Assembly (NCBI RefSeq): GCF_016651105.1 | Contig: NZ_JAEKEL010000001.1 | Span: forward strand, 4,950,001 to 5,014,000 | Length of the DNA: 64,000 nt | Source: Pseudomonas sp. TH15 | GTDB taxonomy: Bacteria > Pseudomonadota > Gammaproteobacteria > Pseudomonadales > Pseudomonadaceae | Direction: 5' to 3' | In this document: positions 17,766-27,200 of the stretch, one piece after another | Layout of the letters: each line of letters starts with the position of its first letter | Position numbering within the stretch: the first letter of the stretch is position 1 | Program-made: the position numbers and the translations under genes | The notes under the pieces: model-generated | Seen by the model: the letters and a program-made list of their open reading frames with translations, nothing else | The model's database searches: none | Told to the model about the DNA's origin: nothing

Positions 17766-19295
17766 TTAGTGCCCGGAAGCCGCCGGACCTGCCTTCGCGG
17801 CAAACGGCGGTTTCGCCAGCCACACGATCAGAATCAACCCCATAAAGCCCCAGCCCAGCAACGTGAAGTAATCCACGGTGGAGAGCATGTACGCCTGACT
17901 GGTCAGCACTTGATCGAGTTGCGCATACGCCGGGGTACCCGCCCCGCCCAGTGTGTTCAAGGCATCCCGGGTCGGTTGGTCATAGGAGGTGATGCTTTCA
18001 CTCAAGTACGCGTGATGCTGGTCCGCCCGGCGAATCCAGATCCAGGTGGTCAACGACGCCGCGAAGCTACCGCCCAATGTCCGCAAGAACGTCGCCAGGC
18101 CCGCGCCATCGGCGATCTGGCTCGGCGGCAAGTCCGACATCAAAATGCTCAAGGTCGGCATAAAGAACAGCGCCACGCCAATGCCCATGAACAGTTGCAC
18201 CAACGCGATGTGCTGGAAGTCGACCTCGTTGGTAAACCCGGCGCGCATAAAGCAGCTCAGGCCAATCGCCAGGAACGCCAGGCCGGCCAACAGTCGCAGG
18301 TCGAACTTGTTCGCGTACTTGCCGACAAACGGCGACATCAGCACCGGTAGAATCCCGATGGGCGCTACCGCCAGACCGGCCCAAGTGGCGGTGTAGCCCA
18401 TCTGGGTTTGCAGCCATTGCGGCAGGATCAGGTTGATACCGAAGAACCCGGCGTAACCCAACACCAACACAATGGTGCCGATACGGAAATTGCGGTAAGC
18501 AAACAGCCGCAGATTCACCACAGGATGTTGGTCGGTCATTTCCCAGATGATAAACACCGCCAGGGCAATCACCGAAATCGCCGCTCCAATGATGATGAAG
18601 TTCGATTCGAACCAGTCCAGGTCGTTGCCTTTATCGAGGATCACCTGCAACGCGCCGACCCCTATGATCAACGTGATCAAACCAACGTAGTCCATCGGCT
18701 GACGGCTGGTTTCCACCGGACGCGCCTTGAGCTGCGAGCGCACCACCATCACCGCGAAGATCCCGATCGGCACGTTGATAAAGAAGATCCACGGCCAGCT
18801 ATAGCTGTCGGTAATCCAACCGCCAAGGATCGGGCCGGCAATCGGCGCCACCACCGTGACCATCGCCAGCAACGCCAGGGCCATGCCGCGCCTCGCTGGG
18901 GGATACACCGCAATCAACAGCGTCTGCGTCATCGGGTACAACGGCCCGGCCACCAAGCCTTGAAGTACGCGGAAACCGATCAATTCCGGCATCGACGTCG
19001 AGATACCGCAAAGAAACGAGGCCAGTACAAACAGAATCGTGGCCCAGAGAAACAGCTTCACCTCACCGAAACGCCGGCTCAGCCAGCCAGTCAGTGGCAA
19101 CGCAATGGCGTTACTGACCGCAAACGATGTGATGACCCAAGTGCCCTGCTCCGAACTCACGCCCAGGTTGCCGGAAATCGTCGGCAAGGCCACGTTGGCA
19201 ATGGTGGTGTCGAGCACTTGCATGAAGGTCGCCAGCGACAGGCCAATGGTGCTGAGCAGCAGGCTGGGCGGCGTGAAAGACGCGTTATTGCTCAT
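17766..19295 (-). CDS. emrB: MFS drug exporter, DHA2 family (EmrB-like)
   Basis: Inner-membrane proton-coupled exporter of 509 aa with about 14 membrane spans, the DHA2/EmrB-QacA pattern. Diagnostic motifs are LDTTIANVALPTI near residue 28, GWLSRRFGEVK (motif A), VLQGLVAGPLYP and APIAGPILGGW (motif C). It forms a tripartite pump with the EmrA-like adaptor (19361-20578) and the outer-membrane channel (20594-22063) in one minus-strand operon under a MarR repressor. Substrates are unknown; hydrophobic toxins or plant phenolics are typical for the family. Confidence 0.92.
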   Translation of the reverse strand: MSNNASFTPPSLLLSTIGLSLATFMQVLDTTIANVALPTISGNLGVSSEQGTWVITSFAVSNAIALPLTGWLSRRFGEVKLFLWATILFVLASFLCGISTSMPELIGFRVLQGLVAGPLYPMTQTLLIAVYPPARRGMALALLAMVTVVAPIAGPILGGWITDSYSWPWIFFINVPIGIFAVMVVRSQLKARPVETSRQPMDYVGLITLIIGVGALQVILDKGNDLDWFESNFIIIGAAISVIALAVFIIWEMTDQHPVVNLRLFAYRNFRIGTIVLVLGYAGFFGINLILPQWLQTQMGYTATWAGLAVAPIGILPVLMSPFVGKYANKFDLRLLAGLAFLAIGLSCFMRAGFTNEVDFQHIALVQLFMGIGVALFFMPTLSILMSDLPPSQIADGAGLATFLRTLGGSFAASLTTWIWIRRADQHHAYLSESITSYDQPTRDALNTLGGAGTPAYAQLDQVLTSQAYMLSTVDYFTLLGWGFMGLILIVWLAKPPFAAKAGPAASGH

Positions 19296-19321
19296 CGCGA
19301 ATCCTATGTAACTTGGCGTGC

Positions 19322-19345
19322 GCGGCGCCGTTTAACCGGCGCCGC
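19322..19345 (-). other. Intercistronic hairpin between emrA and emrB
   Basis: Nine-bp GC-rich stem GCGGCGCCG / CGGCGCCGC with a TTTAAC loop in the 65-bp gap between the adaptor and pump genes. There is no T-run after it on the minus strand, so a transcript-stabilising or attenuating role is more likely than full termination. Confidence 0.6.
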
Positions 19346-19360
19346 TGAGGGATTGGCGAA

Positions 19361-20578
19361 TCAGCGTTGCGCGGTCTTGCTGACCGCAGCGCTGTTGTCA
19401 TGGATCAACTGGGTGATCATCGCGTCGGCTTCGGTCAACTGACGGTCATACACGTTGGTGCTGAACGAAGCCTTTTGTGGCGGCTGTTGCGCCAGTACCG
19501 GACCGCTCTGGTCGTGCAGGTTCACATCGACCTGAGTCGACAGACCAACGCGCAACGGGTGTTTAGCCAGCTCTTCGGCGTTGACGTGAATCCGCACCGG
19601 TACGCGTTGGACGATCTTGATCCAGTTACCGGTGGCGTTCTGCGCTGGCAACAAGGCGAACGCGCTGCCGGTCCCGGCGCCGAGGCTGTCGATGGTGCCG
19701 CTGAACTTCACATCGCTGCCGTACAGGTCAGCTTCGATGTCCACCGGTTGGCCGATGCGCATGTCACGCAGTTGGGTTTCCTTGAAGTTGGCGTCGATCC
19801 ACAGTTGATCCAGTGGAATTACCGCCATCAGCGCCGTACCCGGCTGAACCCGTTGACCCAGTTGCACCGAGCGTTTGGCCACATAACCGGTGACCGGCGC
19901 GATCAAGGTACTGCGGGAATTATTCAGGTAAGCCTGACGCACTTGCGCGGCGGCGGACATCACATCCGGGTGCGACGACACGACGGTGTCATCGACCAGC
20001 GCGCTGGTGGTCTTGAGCTGCTGCTGGGCATTGGCCAGGGCGTTTTGCGCCGAGGTCAGGTCGTCGCGAGCGTGGGACAGTTCTTCCTGGGAAATCGCGC
20101 CGCCAGCGGCGAGGTTTTTCCGGCGATTGAAGTTGTCCTGGGCTTTTTGCACGTTAGCCTGCTGGGCGTTGACCTGGGCTTTCATGCCGTCGACATTGCT
20201 GTACAAGCCGCGAACCTGACGCACGGTGCGAGCCAGGTTGGCCTGGGCACTTTGCAGACCGACTTCAGCATCGTTCGGGTCAAAGTTGACCAGCACCTGG
20301 CCTTCGTGGACCAGATCGCCATCATCGGCACCGATGCTCACCACGGTACCGGTGACCAGCGGGGTGATTTCCACCACGTTGCCGTTCACGTAGGCGTCGT
20401 CGGTGCTTTCGTTCCAGCGACCGTAGAGCTCGTGATAGGCCCAGACGCCGACACCGGCGAGGATCACCAGAATCGCCAGCACCGTCAGCATGATTTTGCG
20501 TTTGCGCGGGTTGCTGGTGTCCGGGGCGTTTTCAGGCGCTTTGTTAGTTGGAGCAGAAGTCGTTTCGGCAGTGGCCAT
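19361..20578 (-). CDS. emrA: Efflux periplasmic adaptor, HlyD/EmrA family
   Basis: Membrane-fusion protein of 405 aa. One N-terminal span (IMLTVLAILVILAGVGVWAY, about residues 29-48) anchors it; the rest is periplasmic. The biotinyl-lipoyl halves are visible in STDDAYVNGNVVEITPLVTG and APVTGYVAKRSVQLGQRV, flanking a long coiled-coil hairpin (about residues 105-215). The length and layout match EmrA. It lies 15 bp downstream of the channel gene and bridges EmrB-like pump and outer-membrane channel. Confidence 0.93.
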   Translation of the reverse strand: MATAETTSAPTNKAPENAPDTSNPRKRKIMLTVLAILVILAGVGVWAYHELYGRWNESTDDAYVNGNVVEITPLVTGTVVSIGADDGDLVHEGQVLVNFDPNDAEVGLQSAQANLARTVRQVRGLYSNVDGMKAQVNAQQANVQKAQDNFNRRKNLAAGGAISQEELSHARDDLTSAQNALANAQQQLKTTSALVDDTVVSSHPDVMSAAAQVRQAYLNNSRSTLIAPVTGYVAKRSVQLGQRVQPGTALMAVIPLDQLWIDANFKETQLRDMRIGQPVDIEADLYGSDVKFSGTIDSLGAGTGSAFALLPAQNATGNWIKIVQRVPVRIHVNAEELAKHPLRVGLSTQVDVNLHDQSGPVLAQQPPQKASFSTNVYDRQLTEADAMITQLIHDNSAAVSKTAQR

Positions 20579-20593
20579 GACAGATACCTTGAA

Positions 20594-22063
20594 TTAGTTG
20601 TTCAGCTTGGCTGGAGCTGGATTGGCCGAGGCGATGGTTTCACTCTGGAAACCGCCACCCAGCGCCTGCATCAGTTGGATCGACAGGTCGATCTGCTCGG
20701 CATTCAGGTTCGCCAGTTGACGCTGGGCCTGGAGCAATTGCTGTTCGATGCTGAGCACATCCAGGTAATTGCCGATGCCGGAACCGTAGCGCTGGACCAC
20801 GGTGTTGTAAGAGTCCTGGGCGATCTCGGTGGCGTGCTGCTGGGCACCAATCTGCCGGCCGATATCGCGCAACTGGTTGATGGTGTCGCTGACATCCCCC
20901 AGCGCCTTGACCAGACTCTTGTTGTACTGCGCCACCGCCAGGTCATAGTCGGCGTCGCGGGAATCGAGGTTGGCGCGCAGGCGGCCACCGTCGAAAATCG
21001 GCACCGAAATCGTCGGCGCGATATTGAAGAAACGACTGGCCGAACCGAACATTGCGTCACCCAATAAGGATTCGGCACCGGCAGCGGCCGTAAGGTTCAG
21101 GTTGGGATAGAACTGGGTTTTGCTTGCGGCAATGTTCTTGCTCGCCGCCTCAACCCGCCAGCGTGCCGCGACCAGATCCGGGCGACGACCGAGCAACTCG
21201 GCCGGCAGCACCGACGGCAAGGCCACGGCGCTGGCCTGAAGGATTTTCGGCCGGGTGATTTCGTTGCCGCGGTCCGGACCTTTGCCGAGCAGTACGGCCA
21301 ATGCAATTTTGGCGCTGTTCAGCTGTTTTTCGGCGTCGATCAGGCTCGCTTCGGAGCTGGCTTCCAGGCTTTCGGTCTGCTGGAACTGGTACTGACTGTC
21401 GATCCCGGAATTCAAACGACGCTGACTCAGATCAAGCATTTGTTTGGTGCGCTTGAGGTCGTCATTGGACAAGTCATAAACGATGTGCGCCTGCCCCAGA
21501 TCGCTGTAGGCGCGAGCGACGTCGGCGGACAAGGTCAACTGCGCGGCTTGCTGATCGACTTCGGCGGCGCGGGCCTGGCCCAGTGCGGCTTCCCAAGCGT
21601 CACGCTGACCGCCCCAGAGGTCGAAGTTGTAATTGAAACTGGCGCTGATGTTACGCACGGTGGCGTAGGTGTCGCCCTTACCCGACGGGTCTTGATCTTT
21701 GGCCAGCCGCGAACGACTGACGCCGGCGCTGGCATCGAGGGTCGGCATCCGCGCAGCGTCGGCGGCATATGCGGCGGCACTGGCTTGGTGGGCGCGGGCT
21801 TCGGCGATTTGCATGTCCGGACTGTCGTGCAGGGCTTCGCGGATCAGACCGTCGAGTTGTGGGTCGCCGAGGCTTTTCCACCAGTCGCTTTTCGGCCAGG
21901 CCGCCGGCGACAAGGTCACGCCAGTGAGGGATTGCCCGGCCTTCAGGGTTTTCGCATCGAGGCTTTTGCCTTCGGTGTCCAAGCCGCTGTAACTGGCGCA
22001 ACCGGCGAGGATCATCGCCGAGAGCACCAGGGTCAGGCTGCTGCGCAAGGTTTTACCGCTCAT
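20594..22063 (-). CDS. Outer-membrane efflux lipoprotein (NodT/OprM type)
   Basis: TolC-like channel of 489 aa with a lipoprotein signal peptide; the lipobox is LAGC with Cys22. Two repeated outer-membrane-efflux domains show the expected alanine- and glutamine-rich coiled coils. The ATG at 22063 is preferred over the GTG at 22072 because AGGTGA lies 5 nt upstream. The gene overlaps the MarR regulator stop by 11 bp, so it is translated from the same message. It completes the tripartite pump with the EmrAB-like genes. Confidence 0.92.
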   Translation of the reverse strand: MSGKTLRSSLTLVLSAMILAGCASYSGLDTEGKSLDAKTLKAGQSLTGVTLSPAAWPKSDWWKSLGDPQLDGLIREALHDSPDMQIAEARAHQASAAAYAADAARMPTLDASAGVSRSRLAKDQDPSGKGDTYATVRNISASFNYNFDLWGGQRDAWEAALGQARAAEVDQQAAQLTLSADVARAYSDLGQAHIVYDLSNDDLKRTKQMLDLSQRRLNSGIDSQYQFQQTESLEASSEASLIDAEKQLNSAKIALAVLLGKGPDRGNEITRPKILQASAVALPSVLPAELLGRRPDLVAARWRVEAASKNIAASKTQFYPNLNLTAAAGAESLLGDAMFGSASRFFNIAPTISVPIFDGGRLRANLDSRDADYDLAVAQYNKSLVKALGDVSDTINQLRDIGRQIGAQQHATEIAQDSYNTVVQRYGSGIGNYLDVLSIEQQLLQAQRQLANLNAEQIDLSIQLMQALGGGFQSETIASANPAPAKLNN

Positions 22064-22535
22064 TGTGTTCACCTAGCCGCTGGATAGTGATCGAGTCACC
22101 GGCTGCTACCAAGATTTTCTTCAGGATCAATTCCAGGGTTTTCAACTCGTCCGGGCTGATGGCGCCAGCCAGTTCATTCATGGCGTCGGCGCCGATGTGC
22201 GGCAGGCGGTCGGCGAGCTTCTGGCCTTCCTCAGTCAACATCAGTTGCACCTGGCGTCGATCAGCCTCGGAGCGTTGACGGGCAAGAAATCCTTTCTGCT
22301 CCAGACGATCGAGCATGCGCGTCATCGAACCGCTGTCCAGCGACAGGTGACGGCACAGCTCGGCCGGGGTATCGACACCGAACTGGGCCATGATGATCAG
22401 CACTTTGAACTGCGCGGCGGTGATGCCGTGGGGTTCCATGTGCGTGTCGATGATCCGGTCCTTGAGCAGCGCAGCGCGCCCGAGCAAGAGGCCGAGGTGG
22501 CAATTACGGAATTCGTCTGGGGTGAAATGTTTCAT
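22053..22535 (-). CDS. MarR-family repressor of the efflux operon (EmrR-like)
   Basis: A 160-aa winged-helix regulator. The DNA-binding core is visible as LCRHLSLDSGSMTRMLDRLEQKGFL (about 60-84) with the wing RSEADRRQVQLMLTEEG. It is the first gene of the efflux operon and is preceded by two perfect CTGCCTAGGCAG palindromes overlapping a promoter, so autorepression of the whole operon, relieved by pump substrates, is the straightforward reading. Confidence 0.92.
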   Translation of the reverse strand: MKHFTPDEFRNCHLGLLLGRAALLKDRIIDTHMEPHGITAAQFKVLIIMAQFGVDTPAELCRHLSLDSGSMTRMLDRLEQKGFLARQRSEADRRQVQLMLTEEGQKLADRLPHIGADAMNELAGAISPDELKTLELILKKILVAAGDSITIQRLGEHNER

Positions 22536-22550
22536 CTGACCACCAATTAG

Positions 22551-22605
22551 CTGCCTAGGCAGAGAATGTATGTCGAGATGTTACTGCCTAGGCAGCGAAT
22601 GTCAA
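22551..22605 (-). promoter_or_regulatory. Promoter with two identical MarR operators
   Basis: On the minus strand TTGACA (22600-22605) and TAACAT (22578-22583) are spaced by 16 bp. The spacer holds a perfect palindrome CTGCCTAGGCAG (22584-22595). A second identical palindrome lies at 22551-22562, just past the expected start site. Their centres are 33 bp apart, three helical turns. Confidence 0.85.
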
Positions 22606-22673
22606 CGTAATAGTTAGGATGCTTTGTATTTAGCTGATCAGTGGACTGGGGTTTTGTGGCGCGCACGCGGATG

Positions 22674-22773
22674 CTTTCGCGAGCAGGCTCGCTCCCACAG
22701 GAGATCTCCAGCGGACACAAATTCTGTGCCGCTCAGAGATCCAATGTGGGAGCGAGCCTGCTCGCGAAGGCCG
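22674..22773. repeat. REPIN
   Basis: Inverted pair TTCGCGAGCAGGCTCGCTCC ... GGAGCGAGCCTGCTCGCGAA in the gap between the efflux operon and the HdeD-like gene. Confidence 0.85.
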
Positions 22774-22792
22774 CGATGCGGTGTAAGTTCGG

Positions 22793-24112
22793 TCAGGACT
22801 TGTCGGAAGGATGCACAGGCGGCGGTTGCACAGGATGCACCTCGCGCCCACGCAAGGCAGTGGCCACATACCCGCAGGCACGTTTGGCCCCCGCGTACAG
22901 GCCATGCCAGCCCGGCGGTGCCGGTTCGATGGCCGCGTGCAACGCCCGCGCGTAGTCGAGCACCAGCCCTGGCGTCCAGGCCATCACCTCGGCGCGCTTG
23001 CGCACCTGCGCCGCCACCCAGAACTCGGGGCTGAAGATCACTCGAGCGAAATCGCGCATGCTCGAATGGCCTCGATTCATCGCCCCTTCAAGCGCCGCTT
23101 CGAGGCTATGGGCGACGGCACTGGAACAATTGCGGCTGGTCAGGTTGTAAGTGCTGTTCTGCCGATATTGCGCCCAGAACGCATTGAGTCGTCGGGCGTC
23201 GTAGTGGGCAAAACTGACCTGCACCGAAGACGGACACCAGTCAGCCACCTCCTCCGCATAGTCAGGCAGAAACCGGCCGGCAACATCGTTGTTCGGCGTC
23301 GCCCGCAGCAAGCGCACGAAATCCCCCGCCGAACGATCAATGTCATCTAGCGGGTAATGGCTGATGTAGATGTCCGGGCCACATTCCAGTGCCGCGTGCC
23401 CGGCGGAGATCACGCCGTTGATGTCGACCGCTGCGATATAGCGGTTGAGCAACCGGTTGCGCACCAGTGTGTCGTCAACCGTGCCACTCGGTGTCCAGAC
23501 GTGAATCACCAGCGCAGCGCTGGGAGCCGGTGCACTGACGGAAAAGGGGCTGACCGGCGACTGCCAGTTTTTGAAACGCACGGACTGCCGCAACAAGGCG
23601 CAACCCGAGAGAAAAATGCTCATGCCAATGCAAAACGGCACCGTGCCTTTATAAAGCGTCGGGTACGGCTCAAGGATGAACACGCCAAAGCCGATTTCGA
23701 ACAACCCCGTCAGCAGCGACACTTGCCAACCGACAAAACGCACGACCACCGCCGCTGCCAGGCGAAAGACGCCATCGAGCATGAAAGCCCCGCCAAACAG
23801 CACCGCCAGAATCAGGCTGGCAGCATGTTGCCTGTCGATGATCAGCAGCCCCAGCAACAGGAAAACCAAACCGCGCGATTTGCGCAAAGCCGCGGCGGTT
23901 CCGGTTTGTGGTGCCGGTACAAACAGAATGATCAGGGCTTCGAGCAACAACAGATAGCCGAAGACATGCAGCGGAAAATACAAAACGCCGTCCAGTGCGT
24001 CGATGAAGATAGCCACGCCGGCCGCGCCCCAGACGATGCCGGTCAGCGCCAGCGCTGACCAACGCTTGCGGACAAAGTCATTACCCAGCAAGACCATACT
24101 CAAGCGAACCAT
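22793..24112 (-). CDS. HdeD-like membrane domain fused to a papain-fold (permuted NlpC/P60-like) domain
   Basis: A 439-aa protein. Residues about 20-175 hold some six hydrophobic spans in the repeated pattern of HdeD/DUF308 proteins. Residues about 200-345 form a soluble domain with His239 (SAGHAALECG) ahead of Cys329 (NLTSRNCSSAVAHSLEAAL). His before an N-terminal-helix Cys is the order of circularly permuted papain-like enzymes such as YaeF/LRAT relatives. The ATG at 24112 is chosen because AGGGA precedes it and the first span follows; a longer form from 24187 is possible. Catalysis and substrate are unknown; the domain reading is from motif pattern only. Confidence 0.65.
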   Translation of the reverse strand: MVRLSMVLLGNDFVRKRWSALALTGIVWGAAGVAIFIDALDGVLYFPLHVFGYLLLLEALIILFVPAPQTGTAAALRKSRGLVFLLLGLLIIDRQHAASLILAVLFGGAFMLDGVFRLAAAVVVRFVGWQVSLLTGLFEIGFGVFILEPYPTLYKGTVPFCIGMSIFLSGCALLRQSVRFKNWQSPVSPFSVSAPAPSAALVIHVWTPSGTVDDTLVRNRLLNRYIAAVDINGVISAGHAALECGPDIYISHYPLDDIDRSAGDFVRLLRATPNNDVAGRFLPDYAEEVADWCPSSVQVSFAHYDARRLNAFWAQYRQNSTYNLTSRNCSSAVAHSLEAALEGAMNRGHSSMRDFARVIFSPEFWVAAQVRKRAEVMAWTPGLVLDYARALHAAIEPAPPGWHGLYAGAKRACGYVATALRGREVHPVQPPPVHPSDKS

Positions 24113-24184
24113 AGGCGTCCCTGTTCTCTTCGGACAGCCGCAAACCGCGCAGCTTTCGAGCTGCGGTGAGTCTAATACATTCTG

Positions 24185-24216
24185 CAAAAGCCGGATCGCA
24201 GCGTTGCGCTCCGGCT
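24185..24216 (-). terminator. Terminator of the tamAB operon
   Basis: Minus-strand stem AGCCGGA ... TCCGGCT with an inner GCGCAACGCTGCG-type extension, followed by TTTT. It lies 14 bp past the tamB stop. Confidence 0.75.
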
Positions 24217-24229
24217 CTTCGCGACGCCT

Positions 24230-27200
24230 TTAGAAATCGCGCTTGTAGAAGATATCCAGCGAGCTGGCGACGCCACTGGCCGCTTCGAGATAAACCTTCT
24301 TGCTCAGCTTGTAGCGCAGCGCAATGGTGTTGGCCGGCTCGAACACGCCGACCCCATAACGCAAGCTGAGCTTCTCGGAGATATTGCCGCTGGCCACCAC
24401 GCTGGTGGTGTTGCCGCTGCCTTGGGTGTCGAGCTGGAAGTCTTGAATGCCCAAGTCCTTGGCCAAGCCACTGGTCACCCCGGAGCTGCCCATCAACCCC
24501 AACCCGAGGGCCGCTTGGGCGAGCATGTTGTTGTCTTCGCCGGTGGTGCTCAATGGACGTCCCAACACCAGATAGGACAATGCCTGTTCCTGGCTCATGG
24601 CTGGCTCTGAGAAGATTTGCGTGGTTGGCTGTTCGGCGCTGCCGCTCAGGCGTATACCGGCGATCACATCGTCGGTCTGGCGAATGGCTTCGATGTCCAG
24701 GTACGGTTGATCGATGGGACCTGCGAACAGCAGGCGTGCCCGACGCACCGTCAGGCGCTGGCCGTAGGCGCGATAACGACCGTCGTTGAGCCAGAGCTCG
24801 CCGCGAGTGTCCATGTTGTCGCCGATGTGCACATGACCTTGCACATTCGCGGTCAGGCCAAAACCGGCGAAGGCAAGTTTGTCGTCACCGACCACCACAT
24901 CGATGTCCATTTTCATGGCAATCGGTGGCTTGCCATCCTCGGTTTGCGCACCGACGATGATCGTGTCATCAGAGACCTTGACCGTCGACGGCGGCAACTC
25001 GCGCACGGTGATTTCACCCTTGGGCACCAGCACTTTGCCGGCGATAGACAGCTCATCGCCCTTCATCGAAATTTTCAGGTCCGGCGCCACTTCGAGCTTG
25101 GCGTAGGGCTCAACGCTGACCGGCAATTGCGTGCCTTTGAGCGACAGGTCGACGACCAGCGCCTGACCCCAAGCGATGTTGCCGTTCAAGCTGCCCTGCC
25201 CGGTCTTGCCGCTTTTCCAGCCGCCATTCAATTGCACGGTTTCGCCGGCGATCACCGCTTGAAGCTGCAAGGCCTCGAGGCTGATGGGCAATTCAGCCCC
25301 GGATACTTCGCCATCGCTGAGCACGAGGTTGCCGTTGACCAGCGGCGCCAGCAACCCGCCGGAGAGCGTGCCGCTGCCATTCAAGCGGCCGGTGAGTTTC
25401 TCGACCATCGGCACAAACGGCCGGGCCACCGACAGGTCCAGGCCATTGAGGCGGAACGAGCCAGTCAGCGGTTTGTTCTTCGGCAACGGGTTGATTTGCG
25501 CCTGCACCATCAATTCGCCCAACTTGCCGCCGACGAAGTTGAGGTCGGTGTCGATGCGCTTGGGCGTGAGTTTGCTGGTGAGTTTCAGGGTCTGGTAGGG
25601 GAAGTCCAGCCACTGATCTTTCTCTTTCATGCGCAAGGTGCCGCCGCTGGCGTCAATGCTGATCTGACCGTTCGGGCCGCTGGCCGGCAGGTCGAGTTGC
25701 AGGTCGGCGTTAAGCTTGCCCTGCCAGGCGAAATCCTTCGGCAACCATTGGGCGAGGCTGTCGATCGGGAATTGCTTGAGGTGATAACGCAGCTTCGGTT
25801 CAGGCATCAGGCGCTGGTCTTCGCCGCACAAACTGGCGTCACCCGACATCCAGCAATGGGCGCCGAAATTGATTTTGCCGTCCGCCAGTCGTTCAAGCTT
25901 CGCCGGGCCTTGCAGCTTCCAGTCCTGACCGCCGGCCTGGATATCGCCGCTGGCCAGGCGCCCGCGCCAATTGCCCTTGTCCAGTGCGCCGTCCAGCCCG
26001 AGCGCCAGTTTCAGCTTCGGCCCTTGCAGGTCGAGGCTGAGTTTCTGGTTCTTGATATCGCCCTGGCCACTAGCCGTCAGGGTGCCCAGCGAGGTGTCGC
26101 CGGCCTGGATGCCGCTGCCCTTGAGGTCGATCTTCGCCCGTTGGGCGCCGTCGAGGGTGGCATCGAGATTGAGGCTTTGCAGGCGATTATCCTGGAAGGC
26201 CAGTTGCGAACCTTGCAACCCGAGCTTGCCTTGCGGCGCCTTGAGCGTGCCGGCGACATCGACCCGACCATTGAGCTGGCCGCGCAGTTGCGGCCAGAGT
26301 TGGGCCAGTCGCGGCAACTTGATATCGATCTGCCCGGCGAGTTTCTGTTGCAGGCTGCCCTTGCCGTTGATGCTGTTGTCGCCAAGGCGAATCTGCAAGG
26401 CACTGAGGTTCCATTGCTCGCCGCCGCCATCAGCCTTGGCCTGGATCACCGCTGGTTGGCCGCGCAGTTTGCCTTTCAAATCGAGATCGGCAGTCAGGCT
26501 GAGCTTTTCATTCTTCATCTCGCCTTTACTGCGCAACGGCCCGGCCAGTGTGCCCGGCAGTTCCGCCATCCAGTACGCCGGGTTGATCGCCGACAGGTCC
26601 AGCGCGGTGTCCCAGGCGATGCCATCGGCGAATTGCAGGTTCAGGTGGCCTTCGGCCTTGCCCTGCCCGGCTTCGAGTTGGAATTGTTGCAGGTAGATTT
26701 TCGTCAGATCGCCGCTGAACGGGCTGCTCAGGCTGAAGGCCCCCGCCGGGCCATCCAGCGCGGCTTTGAAGTTACCGAGGTATTTGCCGTCGGTGTAGGA
26801 GACTTCGCCGTTGAAGCTGCGCAACGCGACTTGCGGTTCGTCGATTAGCGGATAAAGCCGATGCCACGGAAAGTCCAGCCAGTCGATTTTTGCCTCGGCG
26901 CTGAAACCTTTGCTCCAGTCTAGGTTGCCGGTGAGTTTCAGGCTTTGCTTGTCGTTGGCGGTCAGGTCGAGGCCGGCAATCTGCGCGCCCTTGGCGTCGA
27001 CCTTGCCTTGCAGCAATAGCGCGACCGGGCCTTTCTCGGCGGGCAGCGTCGCTTTGCCGAACAATTGGTAACCGTTTTTCAGGTCGCCGTCGCCAGTGAG
27101 TTCCAGTTGATTGAGTTGCAGGGTGTCCGGCAGATCGTCGCCGGGCTTGAAGCCGTCGGCGGTGATTCGCACCTTGGCCGGCAGGTTGTCCACCAGCGGT

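Noticed and set aside
17140..17823. Series of 74- to 121-codon open frames on the minus strand
   Set aside because: They are products of the 113-116-bp tandem array, and the unit length varies so frames are not kept.
24617..26848. 743-codon open frame on the plus strand
   Set aside because: Antisense shadow of tamB, low-complexity Gln/Arg/Leu composition, no start signal.
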